A DNA stretch of 64,000 nucleotides from Aphidius gifuensis (GCF_014905175.1 NC_057789.1:3224001-3288000); one strand, 5' to 3'. Numbered from the stretch's first letter, positions 1 through 13,882 are shown. Translations and numbers: made by a program. Notes: generated by a model from the letters alone, not told the origin.

Positions 1-325
1 AAAGATAAATTTACAACTGTCTTGTCACTTTAATAGTAATATCTGATTAAAAATAAATCATTCAATTAAATTTACTCGTGTTAATTATTGCAAGACATGA
101 ACAACGGTATTTTATCAATTTTCAACGATACTTATATTTAATTATTTTTTTTTTTTTTACTTTACTAACTGCAAATTAACAATAAAAAAATTGAAAGAAT
201 ATATAACAGATATTATTAGCACAGTAATAATAAATAAATAAGAAAATAAGATGCTTTGATAAACCAGTAAATAATAAAATAAAAAAGGGTATAAAAAAAA
301 AAAAATATTAAATATATATTCATAC

Positions 326-981
326 CTGCATGTTAAAAGTTTCATAAGACATGTATTTTTGTAAACATTTCCATCACTTCCGCAAACCGGTCCATCAAGT
401 GGTGCCAATTCACAAGATACTGGACAATTTTCTCTGTGTGCTGATATATTATTACACTGTCCAAGATGAGACAATTCAATACCAACTCTACACATCTCAA
501 CCCTTAACATACACTTGTTGAGATAAGTACGTCCATCAGTACCACATACTGCATCCTGATCAGATGAACAACGATGCTCACATTTGCTACCTGCTGATCT
601 TAAACAAGCTGTTTTTTCTTTATCAACAGAAATCCCTGTTGAAAAAAAAAAAAAAATATATAAATACAAACACAAATCAATTGTCAATTTTGATAAATTA
701 TAAAAATAAATTTATTTATAATAAGATACTAATTTAGATCTTCCGGTAATGATTATTATTTAATTTATTGTATTTTATAAACTGTATTTTTTAGCAATTA
801 TTATAATAACATAAAATCAAGTATGTGTAATAGTAATAACTATCAGTTTCAGGTACTTTACCTTTTCCGCAAGAAGTTTTCTTCCGCATTTCGCATTCTG
901 AAGCGTATATAATACCATCACTACTGCATACCGGCTCTCCACCAATTTGACATATCCGTGGACACTGACCTCCAAGTAGTT
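326..981 (-). CDS. Kazal-domain protein (agrin/follistatin-like or serine protease inhibitor), partial
   Basis: Two coding exons on the minus strand, 981-862 and 635-326, joined in phase 1 (a G from exon one completes GGG). Acceptors are gtag at 985-982 and acag before 635; donors are gtaaag after 862 and gtatg after 326. The peptide carries three Kazal modules. The first exon has C-x3-C-x7-C followed by a VCSSDG...Y...C pattern. The second exon has two modules with VCGTDGRTYLNKC and VCGSDGNVYKNTC cores. In this family Kazal modules are secreted or extracellular and either inhibit serine proteases or act as matrix/growth-factor-binding modules. The second exon ends in mid-codon, so the gene continues left of the window. 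No start or signal-peptide exon was found to the right, so 5' exons are missing or far away. Whether it is an agrin/follistatin relative or a plain inhibitor cannot be decided from three modules. Confidence 0.85.
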
Positions 982-3364
982 CTACAAAAAAAAAATATAT
1001 ATGTTATAAATAAATTTATTAATTAATTATATTTTTTTTCTTTTAGAAATAATTAATCAAAATTTCCATATGCAAAATCATTGTCTTTATATATTCATAT
1101 TTTAGTTTTATTTTAATCATCATATATAATAATTATTTCCGGTTAATTTTATCTCAAGTCTGATCAGCTTGTATCGTCCTTCAGTGTATATATATTTATA
1201 AAATATATATATAGACAGAGCTATACGGTATTGAAGTCGCGCAAAACTCTGTAAACTTTGTCTCGGTCCAGCGATCCGTGGGTCTATTGCACTTATGGAT
1301 TTACAACTCTCTCTTCTTTATTTCTTAACTTAAGTAATAAATAAACAAGTAATAGAATCTCGATTAACAGTTATCGTTAATCCGATAGATATGCGGAAAC
1401 TCCCAAGTTTAAAAAATATAGAAAAAAAAATTTTAAAAACACTGATCATCCGCAGGGCTGAATTGTTAAATTGCATTGATTTAAAATATAGAAAATAATG
1501 ATATTTAATTTAAGCGTGATAATGAAAAATAAAAAGGTATTATATAAGCTGCTGTGTAAAATTTATAAACCGTTATTATTTAAATAAAAAATTATCTCAA
1601 ATTAAAATTACATTTTAAAAATACAATAAATGTTTAAATAAATTTTTAACATAAAAATATATTTACATTGATCAAATCAATTATTTTTTTTTAATTAAAA
1701 AAAAATACATGAATTATATTTTTTTATTTTAAATTTAAAAAAAAAAAAAATTGACGTATTATTTTTTTGAAAATGGTAAAATTAAAATTGTTTTATATGA
1801 AAATTTAGTTTGAGTTTTATTTTGCAGTAAAAATTTTATGTATATTAATTAAAATAAAATGCATTTGTTGGATATAAATTTTTTATTTATATAAAATTAG
1901 TTTAACGACAGCTAAAATCAATTTAAAAAACATTTTAGCATAATTAGGTTAATTGAACTGGCTATTAATAGTTAATACCAGTTTAAAATACAATAACAAG
2001 TATAACAAGTATAAATAATTTTTTGATATTATTAATCTTTACAGCATTTAATCAACTTACTGGAATATAAAAATGATTAAAATTTGCCAACGTCTATGTT
2101 GATATCTTAATTGAATTATTTTAAGTATTCACACAAGGACGTTAACATTTCTTCAACGACATTAAATTACCTTCATCAATAACATAAACAATTTTCTCAC
2201 ATTAAAAATATAAAAATAAATAATTTTCTTCCAATTAATGTGATAAAGTCTTGTGAGATTTTATCTGACTGAAAAACAACCTCATCATGTGTAAGAAAAT
2301 AAAATTGTGTGTTAAAAAAAATAAAATAATAATTACTTGATGATATCTGACAAAGGCCAAATAAACTTATCAAATTATTTGAATATAAAAGAGTTTATTT
2401 TTTTTGTTTATTTATATTTTTATTTCAGTAGAATGAACATGTACAGTGGTTGTATTTATTAGAGCCAAACAAGGCTCGCCACACCCGCCAAAGTTCGTTT
2501 ACTTTTTTCTTCCACGAAGTTGATTTATTTATCTTTTTTTTCACGTATATGAATGTATGTATTTTCAATGCTCGATTTTTTTTTTCAGCTATATAATGAG
2601 GATGTGCAAGCACAAAGGATGCATTAGGGTAAGATTCAATCGAGCGATACAGTGGTCAGTGAACTCGCTAAAGTCTTTCATCCAAAAAAAAAAAAAAACG
2701 AAAATGAATCCCTGCCTCCTTCATCATTCGATTTTAATTTTCCATTTTTTTTTCCTTTCTCTCTTGTGGATTTAGTGAATAGAATGGAACAAGTGTCCAA
2801 AATAAAATATATAATTATATATATTTAATATACTCAAGAATTTTATATCAAATTTAACATTTGCTCTGGAAGGACGACTGAGCATACTCATCCATGCGAT
2901 GTGTGATTTTCACGGTTAATGGACTATCAGTAAATACAATCTTATTTCCTTGATGTAGACACTCGCATGCTTATTGTCCTGATAGTAATATATCGAAGTG
3001 ACGTGTTCGAAGACCGTAAGAAAATAACACAGCACGACATTGGCTTGTAGCAAAAAAACAACTAAAAAAAATATATATCATGATATATAATATTGTGCAC
3101 GAGTATATAAATATATTTAAAAAATATCAATGATTTAAATGTGATAAAAAAAAATTCAAAAAAGATAATAAATAGCTAAGAAAATTATCAAGATAGAGCA
3201 AATAATAAAAAATATTCGAGCAAATAATTTCGATGATTATAATGAATTACAATTTATATTTTATAACAAGTAAATTTAATGAGACATAATGAAAATAATT
3301 GTATATAAATTAAGCATTATTGTTTATTTTAAAATATTTTTTTTTTATGTATTTGACACCTGTG

Positions 3365-3570
3365 GTTTGAAACTGTATGTATGCCAGGCCCCCCCGATGA
3401 GTATATCAAGTTGGCACAGGTACCAACTGATCAAAGTAAAGTCGTAACATTTATGCTACGGCCAATCGAGTATCCCGTCCCATAAATCCTTGGTGATGAT
3501 GGCAAGTGGCAACTAGTAAAGTGGAGTACTGGGGCGAAAAACTACCTCCCAGACTGTTGCTTGATCTCGA
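3365..3570. promoter_or_regulatory. GC-elevated island, possible regulatory element or 5' UTR exon
   Basis: Roughly 200 bases of balanced composition with a run of seven C at about 3390, set in very AT-rich DNA. All frames contain stops and no coding signature is visible. Position and composition fit a promoter or 5' UTR exon of the minus-strand Kazal gene, or a conserved enhancer. This rests on composition alone. Confidence 0.2.
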
Positions 3571-4143
3571 CTTTCGTTGTAACCACAACTATATACATTT
3601 CAAGTATTTTATTATATACACCTATATATTCACAACGCATCCAAACATGCGCCTACAGGTATATATATTGATCCGTTAGATCGGAGAAATTTCGATCAAG
3701 TATATATATTTTTTTTTTCAAGTATAATACATCGTTTAACTTTTACAATTTTTCTGATGATGATGGTCCTTCCCTCTTGTGTTGTTTTTTTGTTCATTTT
3801 GTTTATATATTTTATCACTGTAATTTAATCTTCATATAAGGTAAATTAAACCACCAAAAATTATATGTACACAAAGTTTTCAGGATAAATTAAATTTTGC
3901 AATATAAACCTGGTTTTCATCTGTATATATACAGTTAACCGAATTTACAATAACAGTAAGAAAAAAAAAAAAAAAAAAAAAAATACCACACACAACCCTG
4001 ATAAGTAAACAACTTTTTTTTTTTTTTATATAAATAAAATTTAAAGACATAAAATTCTCGTGCGAGGAATTTAAAATATAAAAAAAAAAAAAAAAAAACA
4101 AATAAAGGCTTGTTAAAGAAAAAAAAAAATCAATCAAATTGTT

Positions 4144-4164
4144 TAAATAAATAAATAAATAAAT
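4144..4164. repeat. (AAAT)n microsatellite
   Basis: About five perfect AAAT units in intergenic DNA. Confidence 0.9.
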
Positions 4165-6114
4165 TTGTTATAAAATTTGTTTATTCATGTATATTATAGT
4201 TGATGACTTGTGCCACCGCAAAACTTGTGTGGTAATGACCGTGATGGGCAGTGGGCTTGTCCACCGCAACGACAACGATGACGACGAAGAGTCGAAGACA
4301 ACCATGGCCTCGACCTTTACATATATCTATATAATATTAAATCTTACCTACTTATTGCCTATTTATATACTTTTATCTCGAAAAAAAAGTATATAAATAA
4401 AAATATTTCAATATGCATATTGAGTATTTATCATCATTCAAAGTAAGCATTAAACTATTCATTCTAATTTTATTAATTGTTATATTATAATAATTATTAT
4501 TTGAACTCAATGATGATGATGATCAATTTTATATTATTTTAATCTTAAATATAAATGGCTTCATATGGGTTATTAGGTGCACAACACTATTAATCTTCGT
4601 TTTCTCTTCCAAGGCCACTTTTCAATCGGCCTTTTCATCCTTCACCTTGCTCTTTTTCATCGTCTCCTTTTGATATCCTCTTTCGTAGATATTAACTCTC
4701 ATAGTCTCATGTACTTTCACATGGTAATATTCACCTTACCCCCTCAAATGATAAAAAAAAAACATGTACTTGTTGCAGGTGAAATCACGCGAGCCAAGTT
4801 AAATCAACAATAGCTATAAATAATATTTTTTTTTAAAATATTATGTGGTATATTATAATAATAGTAAAAATGAATAAAAAAAAATTAATGTTTATTGTTT
4901 AATGTACTATCACCTTTCTTTGTTATGATAATAGGATAATCACAGTTATTTTCACTTAACAGTTGATTTTATATATTATGTGTTGAGAGTTTCAATTTCT
5001 TTATTTATTTTTTTACTTTTTATTTTTTTACATGAATTAAAATTAAGGTATTGTATTAGATTATTCTTTTTATTATTATTTTTTTTTTGTTGTGTATTTA
5101 ACTGAAAATTCGGGTCAAATAAATTGGTGGTAAAAATGAGAACATACAAGAGATAATGTCAAAATGAATAACTTACAAAGAGACGTGTAATTTTATGCTT
5201 TCAATGTGGTTGTTAATATATTTTTTCGTAGATATAAGTAGCATGACCTAGACACTTGGTAAATATATAGAATGTCGATGATAAATAAATAATAAAAATG
5301 TAAAAATATACAAACAAAAATAAAAACAAAAAGTAAATATTATTTTTTTTTTTAAAATAAAATAGTCATGTTTTCTGGGTCAGCAGTATGCTGAAAGACC
5401 ATAATTTTAACTCTACGGATTTCCAACTCATTACACTAGTATGTACTCCATGACCGAGTAAGGTGTTTTTTAAAAAAAAAAAAAAATCTTATCACTGGCA
5501 AATACCAAGTTGTATATTAAACACACACACGAAAAAAAATATATACATATTCAAGATAAAACAAAAAATAAATAAACAAATTTTTTATTATTATTTTTTC
5601 TTTGTCAGCTATACAAAATGTAGTGAAATCAGCATCACTAATTCTCAATGTAAATGTTCCCACGTCCTCTGACAGTCATTTTAAAAGCTGTATACACTAG
5701 GTACATATAATACCTATCACCTTCATTTGTATGCCATTGAAGAAAGTATCCAGCATTTTTAACACCGCAAAATGCCGTATAGTAAATGAACAAAAGGGAA
5801 AGATGAAAAGAAAAAGATGAACAATATGAAAACCAAGAAGAGAAATTAAAGAAAAAAAAAAAAAAACTATTGCAAAACAAAATTGTAAATTATATTTATG
5901 AATAACCGTTGCTGATGAGGAAAAAAAATTTGTCTCTTTTTTCCATAAACCACCTGGGATAAGAAAAAAAAAAAAAAATCAAGTTGACTGAATAATGTGA
6001 TTTTGAACGATTAAAATTCACAGAGTAACAAAAAGTTGACTGGGTCTTCAGGTCACTGAAGTAAGTCAAAAAAAAAAAACGTCAAAGTTAATCTCAAAAT
6101 TAGTAAAAAGTTTA

Positions 6115-6139
6115 AAAATAAATAAATAAATAAATAAAT
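6115..6139. repeat. (AAAT)n microsatellite
   Basis: About six perfect AAAT units, the same motif as the run near 4150. Confidence 0.9.
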
Positions 6140-9100
6140 TAAGCAATCAGTATGATCTGAGTCATCAAATTATTGACCCTACTCCAAACTTCATACATCA
6201 TTACACTAAAAAAAAAGTCTTTTATTAGAAAAGAAAAGAAAGAGAAAAAAAAAAAAAATACTGGTGAAAGCAAATTAGCCTTTAGTCATGCATGTATAAT
6301 TTCTAAGTACACAATGATATTTGAGATTATATTTTTAATTTTTAACATCATTATTCATGTCTGATGGAATAAAATTGATGTCTCTATCAAAAATTACATT
6401 TGAAGTATCAAGCTAGACATGAATTTTGAGGTCAAGTGTATAGGCCAAAGAGATACATATATTATATTCACATGTAACTAGGTAATTGCTTATTGTACTG
6501 TGAATTAACTCGGTATCCACACACAAACACACACAATGATTGCCTTTCAAAATTAATTTAAATACCAACATTAGAATCACAGTGTGTTTGATATATAAAT
6601 ATCGCATCAATGCAACGTTCTGATTGTCCTATTTAGGTATGTATATATATTGACCATCATCAGCCAGTGTTAACTAGTTTTACCATTAAATCAACATTCA
6701 TCAGCTACATGTGTTTTAATGCCTGTTTAATTCACCAGAAATCATCAACGTGTTTTTAGATCTGGTTGATCTACTTCCCCGGCTATATATGCTTTGACTA
6801 TGTGTTCAAAAAAAAAAAAAAACTATATGTACATATAAACTCATACATGTGAGCAAGAGTTCAGATAGAAAGGGCTATAAAATGTGACCAATGATTAATC
6901 TCAAAGGTGAGAGGGGACCACATGGGGCAATGAATAATTAACATTGAACAAACAGATAAATATATTTATATGCTGAGCTTGCTCATCTTCACCAAGCGTG
7001 TTACTCGTATAATCACACTGATAATATACAGTTTATTTTTTTTTTTGGCTCACTTGTGAAGGATACCATTCGGATATAATCTTGTGCAACTAACTTAACC
7101 ATGTGTGTATGAATTTTCTATTGATTTTATATCAGTTTGCTACTTGGCTTGGTATGGCTGACACGACACAACCGATAAGAACCAAGAGACGATCTGTTCA
7201 CTATATACAGGAAATGCACAGACAGATATTATCTTATATATATTGCCAAACACGGCCCGCATCGCCATGTGTCCCAATGTTTAAATGGACATGACTCGAT
7301 TCTTCATTTATTTTATTTCTAAATTTTCATTTATTTATTTGTTTTTTTTTTTTTTTTTTTTTGACTACGAAAGAATTGAACGAGTTAATATTATATACCA
7401 CTTGCTGATTAAATTCTTGTCAACGAAAAAAAGCTCTTTCTTTTTTTTTTTTTTTTATCATTTTTTGAATGAGCTGTTTACTGATATTTTATTTTTTTTA
7501 CTTTTTGTACATGTGGATGGATTTTTTGTTCGATCAACAAGTCACTGACTCACGTATAAGTTATGATTTTTTTTTTTTTTTTTTTTTGCACAGAGTATAA
7601 CAAACCGTTGATCGGCTTTCATGCCAAGCACGATAAATGATACGGCCTCGTGAACATAACGACAAATTACCACTTGATCATTTGCCCATTGCACATCACT
7701 ATCAATCAGTAGTATTTAAAAAAAAAAAAAAATTCCAACATTATTATAATAAATTAATGAAAAAGATAATGACGAAGAAAAATAACGAAAAATTTTTAAT
7801 ATATTTACAAAAAAAATCTTGAATTTTAGGGTTCTTAAATTGCAAGAATGAATAAGTCAAAAGAGAATAAACAAGAAATATGGAACTCATTAATTTCTCT
7901 TTACGATGTCGGGGAGTATGGTTGATTGTAAAATTACCAAGTCATAATGAAAAAATAAAAATAATATTATCACCCTGAGATAATTGTAAAACTTGAGAAA
8001 TTGAATCTTATTGGTATATGATGTACATATATCCTTGCGTGTTTGCGTGTTAAAATATATATATATTTTAACGCCATGTATGTAGCCTTGAACTTAAAAT
8101 GAATAAAATTTTTAAAAAATATTAAAAAAAAAAAAAATTTATAATGACACTGTATTACTATATTTACTTACAAAGTCAATTGATACTTGAAAAATTCTTG
8201 TTTTTATACAATTAAAATGAAAATAAAATAAATATAAATATCGATAAATAATATCAACTAAATAGTGATGAATATAATAATAAATATCAATCTTGAATAA
8301 TATTTACAATTTATAATAGATTTTTTTTTTTTTTCGATTATTACGAGTAATTGCAGTGTGAATGAATTTGCAAAATTTATAATATATATTACCGATCATT
8401 TGGCATGTACAATAAATGATTAAATATCAAGATAAAATCAAAATGAATTAATCACAAAGTCAAGCACATTATGATGGACAGTATGATAATTTCCATTGAT
8501 AATTCTACTCAGCTGTATATTAGCTAGTTACTTTCATCTTTTTTCTTAGCTATTAAAATATAAATAAATAATAAATACCGGTTTTGCATAGAGTGTGTTT
8601 ATCGTTTTTGCATGTATATAACAACTAACTTTGTCTGTCATCAGCATGACTGTTGAATATTATTATAATATTTTTATTTTTGCTTTGATTCATCAATTAA
8701 AATATCAAATAAACATGTCAACTACTGGTGAAAATATATTTATATCAAATATCCTTTTTAATGAAAATCATAATGATTTTAGTTTGGTAAATTAATTGTT
8801 ACTATTGACCTTGATAAAATTAATTTGTAAATTAGTATTACTCACTATAGAAAAGTATAATTTTAATTGAAAAAAAAAGTCATAGGTATATGTGATCTTT
8901 CACATTAATTTCTAACACGAATAATAAATTTCAATTTTGTACTCAATCACGTTTATTCTACATTCAACTTTGCCTCTAAAAAATTTCTCATTTCCCTCAT
9001 TTTGTGTGCCAATATTCAATAGAAATTTTCAATTAATTTAATTACATTTACATCGAGATTTTTTAGCTTTTTTTTTTTATAACATTTGAGACAAGTGAAG

Positions 9101-9849
9101 ATGGATAGAAATATAAATCAATCGAAAAAAAATTCTATGATAATTTGATAATTAGATATGCATGGAAATAATTTTGAAAAATTATTTATAAATATTAATT
9201 GGATGGTTTAAATTATTATTGAAATTATTATTAATGACTAGTGCCTTCTTCTTAGCATTAATAAATACATTTTTTTTTTTTTTTTTATACACATGACACA
9301 TGACGAGGGTGGGGCAAAATTCAAGAGCAAGCCTCTGAAAATTACTACTTGAATAACTCGCGCCTCATTCAACATCACTAGATGTCTATCAAGAGTAACT
9401 GAATAAATAATTTTTTTTTTCTTCTTAATTAATAATATAATTATACAAATTTTATACTGATTAAATCTAGATTAATATCAACCCAATCAAACATGCCCTA
9501 AACCGAAAAAGAAAAAATTAAAAAACTCCAAAGTTTTATGTTAAAAAAAAAGTCAAAATGAAAAGCATGAGACAGACCTTGAAAACAGCATATCAGGAAG
9601 ACCCCAGTGATGATGTGCCTGATCATTTTTGATTTATCAAATTTCCAGTCTAACGTTACACCGGTGAGCTTTTGACCACCAAGCTTTTATTTGGTAAAAA
9701 CGTTGAAACCGTATCACGAAGAATTATCAATACTTGATTGATTTTTTGATATCACAAATAGTAAAAAAAAAATTATAAATAAATAAATAAAAAATTGTAA
9801 ACAATGAGGTGCAAAATAAATAAATAAATAAAAGGATGAATGAAGAGAC

Positions 9850-10140
9850 TAATTTAATAAAGTTGATGCCCTCTTCGACCCCTGTCGTCCTTCGAGGTTC
9901 ACGAACGACTGAGACTGATGGTGCTTCGTTGCTGTGGCTATAGCCTCCCCTTCCTACTTTCACAGCGTGCTCCCATTTCAAGATACTCTTCACTGTTGAC
10001 CGGCCAAACAGCCCACGGGACCATTATCATTACCATTACAAATACAAAATATACAAGTTACCATTGGATCAGAATAAATTGTTGTCCTCCTCCTCCATCA
10101 TCATCAACCACCACCATCATCACCATCAACTCGTTTTACC
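9850..10140. promoter_or_regulatory. GC-elevated island, possible promoter or 5' UTR exon
   Basis: The most GC-rich non-coding patch in the first 12 kb, followed by a run of CCTCCT/CATCAC-like triplets near 10083-10130. The minus strand has an open frame of about 50 codons across it, but that frame runs on into A/T homopolymers and resembles no known protein. A first exon or promoter of the minus-strand Kazal gene is one explanation. Confidence 0.2.
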
Positions 10141-10672
10141 TCATATATTTATTTATTTAATTTTTCCTTTTTTTTTTTTTTTTCATTAATTTTATATATA
10201 CATATTGTATATGATTCTGTGATACTGCACCCACAGTCTATAATCGTTTCTAGGCCAGCATGTTGATGATGACTTTTGGCATCATCAACTTTCTGCTATT
10301 TTCTTTGGGGGGTAGTTTTTTTGTTTATTTCGCTTTCTTAATTTTATTTTATATGAAAAATGATTTATTTATTTCGTTATTTTTGTTTTAATATTATTTT
10401 TGACGTACTTGCATCAAGATGTGCATCAAACCGATTAAAAATCGATTTAGCAAGTTGATGATTTCGGGGAACGTTGGACCAAAAAGGGGCGTTATATACT
10501 GGCTGTACCGTTTCAGTGTAATTCATATAAGAGACATGGTCATTTTCTTTGTACCACCCATCAACGCATCGTAATGCATAAAATCATCTCTTTTTCATTA
10601 TAAAAAATGTATTATTATTCTTTTTTTTTTTTTAAAAAAAACTCATTAATTTTATTCAAAAGATAAGATTAA

Positions 10673-11170
10673 AATGACAATTCTGCGAATAATATTGAGG
10701 ACTCGACACCAAAAAATATATGTATGTATACGAGAAAAGAAATTTCACCCGATAGATTTAAAAGAGTTCTACATCCTCAGGACAATTTTCATGATCGTAT
10801 TCATCATTTTGCCCATTGGCTATTATATTGTAAATTTAAAATATCGCCTTTCACTTGTTTTTCAAAGTTGCATGGATTAATATATAGACAGCTCATTGAA
10901 GAATCTATCAATATATACTTGAACTATACAGTAATGAGGTTCATTGATGGATAAATAATAATCAATATAAAAAAAAAATTGCATGCTCTCGTTAGATGGA
11001 AAGTGTATAGAAATTCTTTTATGCTACATATAGCTATTAATGTAGAAAATAAAAATGCGCATTGGCTAGATCCAGCATATCCAAAAGTACCATTAAATAT
11101 TTGGCAAACCATAAAAATAAATTTATCTGCAACTGTTAAAAATTTTAGTCAAAAATATTTCTTGCATTGA
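10673..11170 (+). pseudogene. Coding-like reading frame broken by one stop; unrecognised protein or relic
   Basis: One frame is open from 10673 to 10951 (93 codons). It meets a single TAA at 10952-10954, then is open again through 11167 (71 codons) before the stop at 11168. Only one internal stop in about 165 codons is unusual in such AT-rich DNA. The peptide is mixed in composition (acidic N-terminal part, many His/Trp/Tyr) rather than homopolymeric. The break lies just before an A-rich tract, so it could be a short unrecognised intron, a sequencing error or true decay. An ATG in frame lies at 10724. I do not recognise the family. A rapidly evolving gene, a mobile-element fragment or a gene relic are all possible. 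Confidence 0.3.
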
Positions 11171-11217
11171 ATACTTGATTTTTTTGTTTTTCTTTTTGCA
11201 AATTTATTTTTTTAACA

Positions 11218-11328
11218 TCAGAACAATTTGCGGTGTGTAAATTGCCGAGGAGTTTTATGTTCGTGACCATATTTCAAAGCTCGTAAAGTATGAAACTTAT
11301 ATGAACATCGTCTGTGTGATTGCAGACC
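11218..11328 (-). other. Exon-like segment ending in a stop codon, unassigned
   Basis: On the minus strand a pyrimidine run and AG acceptor precede 37 open codons ending in TGA at 11220-11218. The peptide is basic and rich in His, Arg and Lys. It is GC-elevated relative to its flanks, as real exons in this window are. No upstream exon that would join to it was found, and the family is not recognised. It lies about 50 bp past the end of the plus-strand coding-like frame that stops at 11170. Confidence 0.2.
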
Positions 11329-11331
11329 CTA

Positions 11332-12929
11332 AAAAAAAAAATTCAGTCTCTCATGAATACAAAAAATTTTTTAAATAAAATCTTCACCATCATTCCAGTC
11401 GAAATTGAAAAGAAAAATACAAATTATCTTGAAAATAATATTTAAAAATTATAATTTTTATTTCTATCAATTGATCAATCATATTTTAAATAAAAATAAA
11501 TTATAAGAACAATTGTATATACAAAAAGGAAATCCAGTTTTAATTATTTAACAATTAAAAAGTTTTTCAAATGTCTAAATGTACGACTTGGTATGTTTGT
11601 AATTTGATTGATGTTTATGACAAGAAATAAAAAAAATAAATAAAGCAAAAACAAGATTGTAACAAGCAACTTATTGACTGAATAAAAAGTATCATATGTT
11701 CAATGATGGTATTGAGATTCTTTTTTTTTTCTTGTCTGCAAATTTGTCACGTACAAAACGACACGCCCGTGTTAACTATTATTTATAATGTGAGAGAGTG
11801 CGTGTCATTAGTGTCTTTGATATAAATACCATTTTCAGTTACTTCGCACTTGTTTAATTATCAACAAAACAAATAATAATTATAATGCAATTTTTAATAA
11901 CTAGCTTTGCAATTAAACATAGTGAAAATTTTTAATAACATTAATTAATAACACATAAATATTTTTCTATCATATAATTTATGTCAAAAGTATATTTGTG
12001 GGTGAGATAAAAAATTGCTTGGTATTTTTTGAATATTTCTGTTATTTATATATCTATTTTGTTGATTTTTTTTTTTGTAAACAAAGTGATCTGATATTTA
12101 GATAGACAGATAGAAAAGTAGGTCATATAATGATTACTATTTAATCATGATTATTACTAGTCTTTGTGCGACTCTCCAATTTTGTTGTTGGATCAAGTTA
12201 AATAAATAAATAAATTACAAAATTTTCTCTATGTAAGTGATGTTTATTTGTTTATATATTTATTGACACTTGAAGATCCAAGAATTTACGCTCAGAGGCA
12301 TTTGTACTGGCATTTACTATTTTTTTTTTTTTTTCTACATAGACCCGTTAATGGAACTTCTGGTCCAGCTTAGTGAGACACTAACCAATTAAATGTAATG
12401 ATATGAGAAAATAAAAAATTCATCATAATATTTTATTTCCGATTAAAGTTTTTTAATAGTCAATTTGAATACACTTGTTATATTCCGTAACGAAAACATA
12501 AATAATAAATAATGTTTATGCATATTTGTGTAAATATAATTTACAAACTGATAAAGCATGTAAATATATTTTTTATTTTTGTCCTAGAAAAATTTAAACA
12601 TGCAATTTATATCTATTCATGTATTGAATATAAAATGAGAAAGTTATTTTATTTATAAATTTGTTTCTTTTTATTTTTTTATATTTATAAATAAAAATAC
12701 TTTTTCGCGGTGATAACAGTGACGTCTAGAATTAAATTTTAAAAGTATTGTTGGTAAGGGAGAAATTTTGTTGGCCTAATGGCCGATGTAAAAACATTTA
12801 TAATAATAAAAATATGAAAACAACAAAAGTCAAAACTACATTGACTTGATAGAAAAAAAACAATATTAATTGATTGACTTGATATATAATGTTATAAACA
12901 ATTAAAATTTGAAATAAAAATATTTAACA
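11332..12929. other. Intergenic DNA upstream of YEATS4
   Basis: AT-rich sequence with many homopolymer runs. I see no coding exon or structured repeat. The last few hundred bases should hold the promoter and 5' UTR of the YEATS4 gene, but no clear core-promoter motif stands out. Confidence 0.4.
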
Positions 12930-13882
12930 ATGGCATCGACAAATGAATTTGGACCAGATTCTGGTGGAAGAATAAAGGTATTTAATTTAAAAAATTTATA
13001 ACCTCAAATATTTGTTTTGTTGTTGTTGAAAATAATAATTGTATTAATTGTTAATTTTTTATGAAGGGATTATCAATTGTAAAACCACTTGTTTATGGTA
13101 ATGTTGCAAGATATTTTGGTAAAAAAAGAGAAGAAGATGGTCATACACATCAATGGACTGTCTATGTAAAACCATTTAATAATGAGGACATGTCAGTTTA
13201 TGTTAAAAAAATGCATTTTAAATTGCATGAAAGTTACAATAATCCAAACAGAATTCTTACAAAACCACCATATGAAGTAACTGAAACTGGCTGGGGTGAA
13301 TTTGAAATTGTTATTAAAATATATTTTCATGATCCAAATGAAAGACCAGTTAGTAAAAAATATAGGATAACAAAATTACAATTTAAAGATTGATTTATGA
13401 AAGTAACTAAATTGTTTTTTTTTTTTAGGTAACAATATATCATATATTAAAATTATTTCAAACATCACCAGACATACAGACTGGAAGAAAAAATTTAGTA
13501 TCTGAATTTTATGAAGAAATTGTATTTCAAGATCCAACAGCATATATGCAACATTTACTTAGTATAACTAGGCCAATGACACTTGGAGACTGGCGACATG
13601 AAACTGATTGTAAGTTTATTTTATGATAATAAAAACTAATCAATTATTAAACAACATGTAATTTAATTTTTATTTTCAAATAAACAATATTTATTTGTTT
13701 TTTTTTTAGTTGAAGCAAAAAAAGAATCTACATACAAAGCCATTACTGAAGCAAGAAATCGTGTACGTCATGAAGTTATTGATTTAAAAGAAAAGCTGAC
13801 ACTAGCAAAAGAAACGATTGCAAAATTTAAAGCTGAAATAGCAAAAATTTCAAAAGGAAATATTATTTCAGTCGCACAATAA
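12930..13882 (+). CDS. YEATS4: YEATS domain-containing protein 4 (GAS41)
   Basis: GAS41 reads acylated histone H3 tails. In other animals it is a subunit of the TIP60 and SRCAP chromatin-remodelling complexes, which deposit H2A.Z in the nucleus. Four exons: 12930-12977, 13067-13348, 13429-13609 and 13710-13882, all with GT-AG borders and closing phases. They give 227 aa, matching the human protein's length. The YEATS domain spans about residues 17-140. It contains GHTHQWTVYVKP (from residue 41) and ETGWGEFEIVIKI (from 89), whose His and aromatic residues form the acyl-lysine pocket in this family. DPNERPV is split by intron 2. The C-terminal 60 residues are charged and helical, like the coiled coil that contacts partner subunits. 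The start is the first ATG in a short exon typical of the family. A polyadenylation hexamer AATAAA lies near 14007. Confidence 0.97.

Larger units (their letters stand above)
982..10672. other. Long non-coding stretch (5' intron/intergenic DNA next to the Kazal gene)
   Basis: About 9.7 kb of A/T-run-rich DNA without a recognisable coding exon on either strand. Short open frames here are interrupted by homopolymer runs and resemble nothing known to me. It probably includes the first intron and promoter of the minus-strand Kazal gene. GC-elevated patches near 2440-2680, 2860-3050, 3365-3570, 4200-4320, 7140-7290 and 9850-10140 stand out and could be 5' UTR exons, promoters or conserved regulatory DNA. 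Confidence 0.5.

Noticed and set aside
2557..2775. A short plus-strand frame followed by a donor-like gtaaga at about 2629
   Set aside because: No downstream exon joins to it, and the frame passes through homopolymer runs; the resemblance to a first exon is probably chance.
3880..4137. An 85-codon minus-strand frame rich in Phe and Lys
   Set aside because: It is produced by long A and T runs and has no exon-like composition or splice context.
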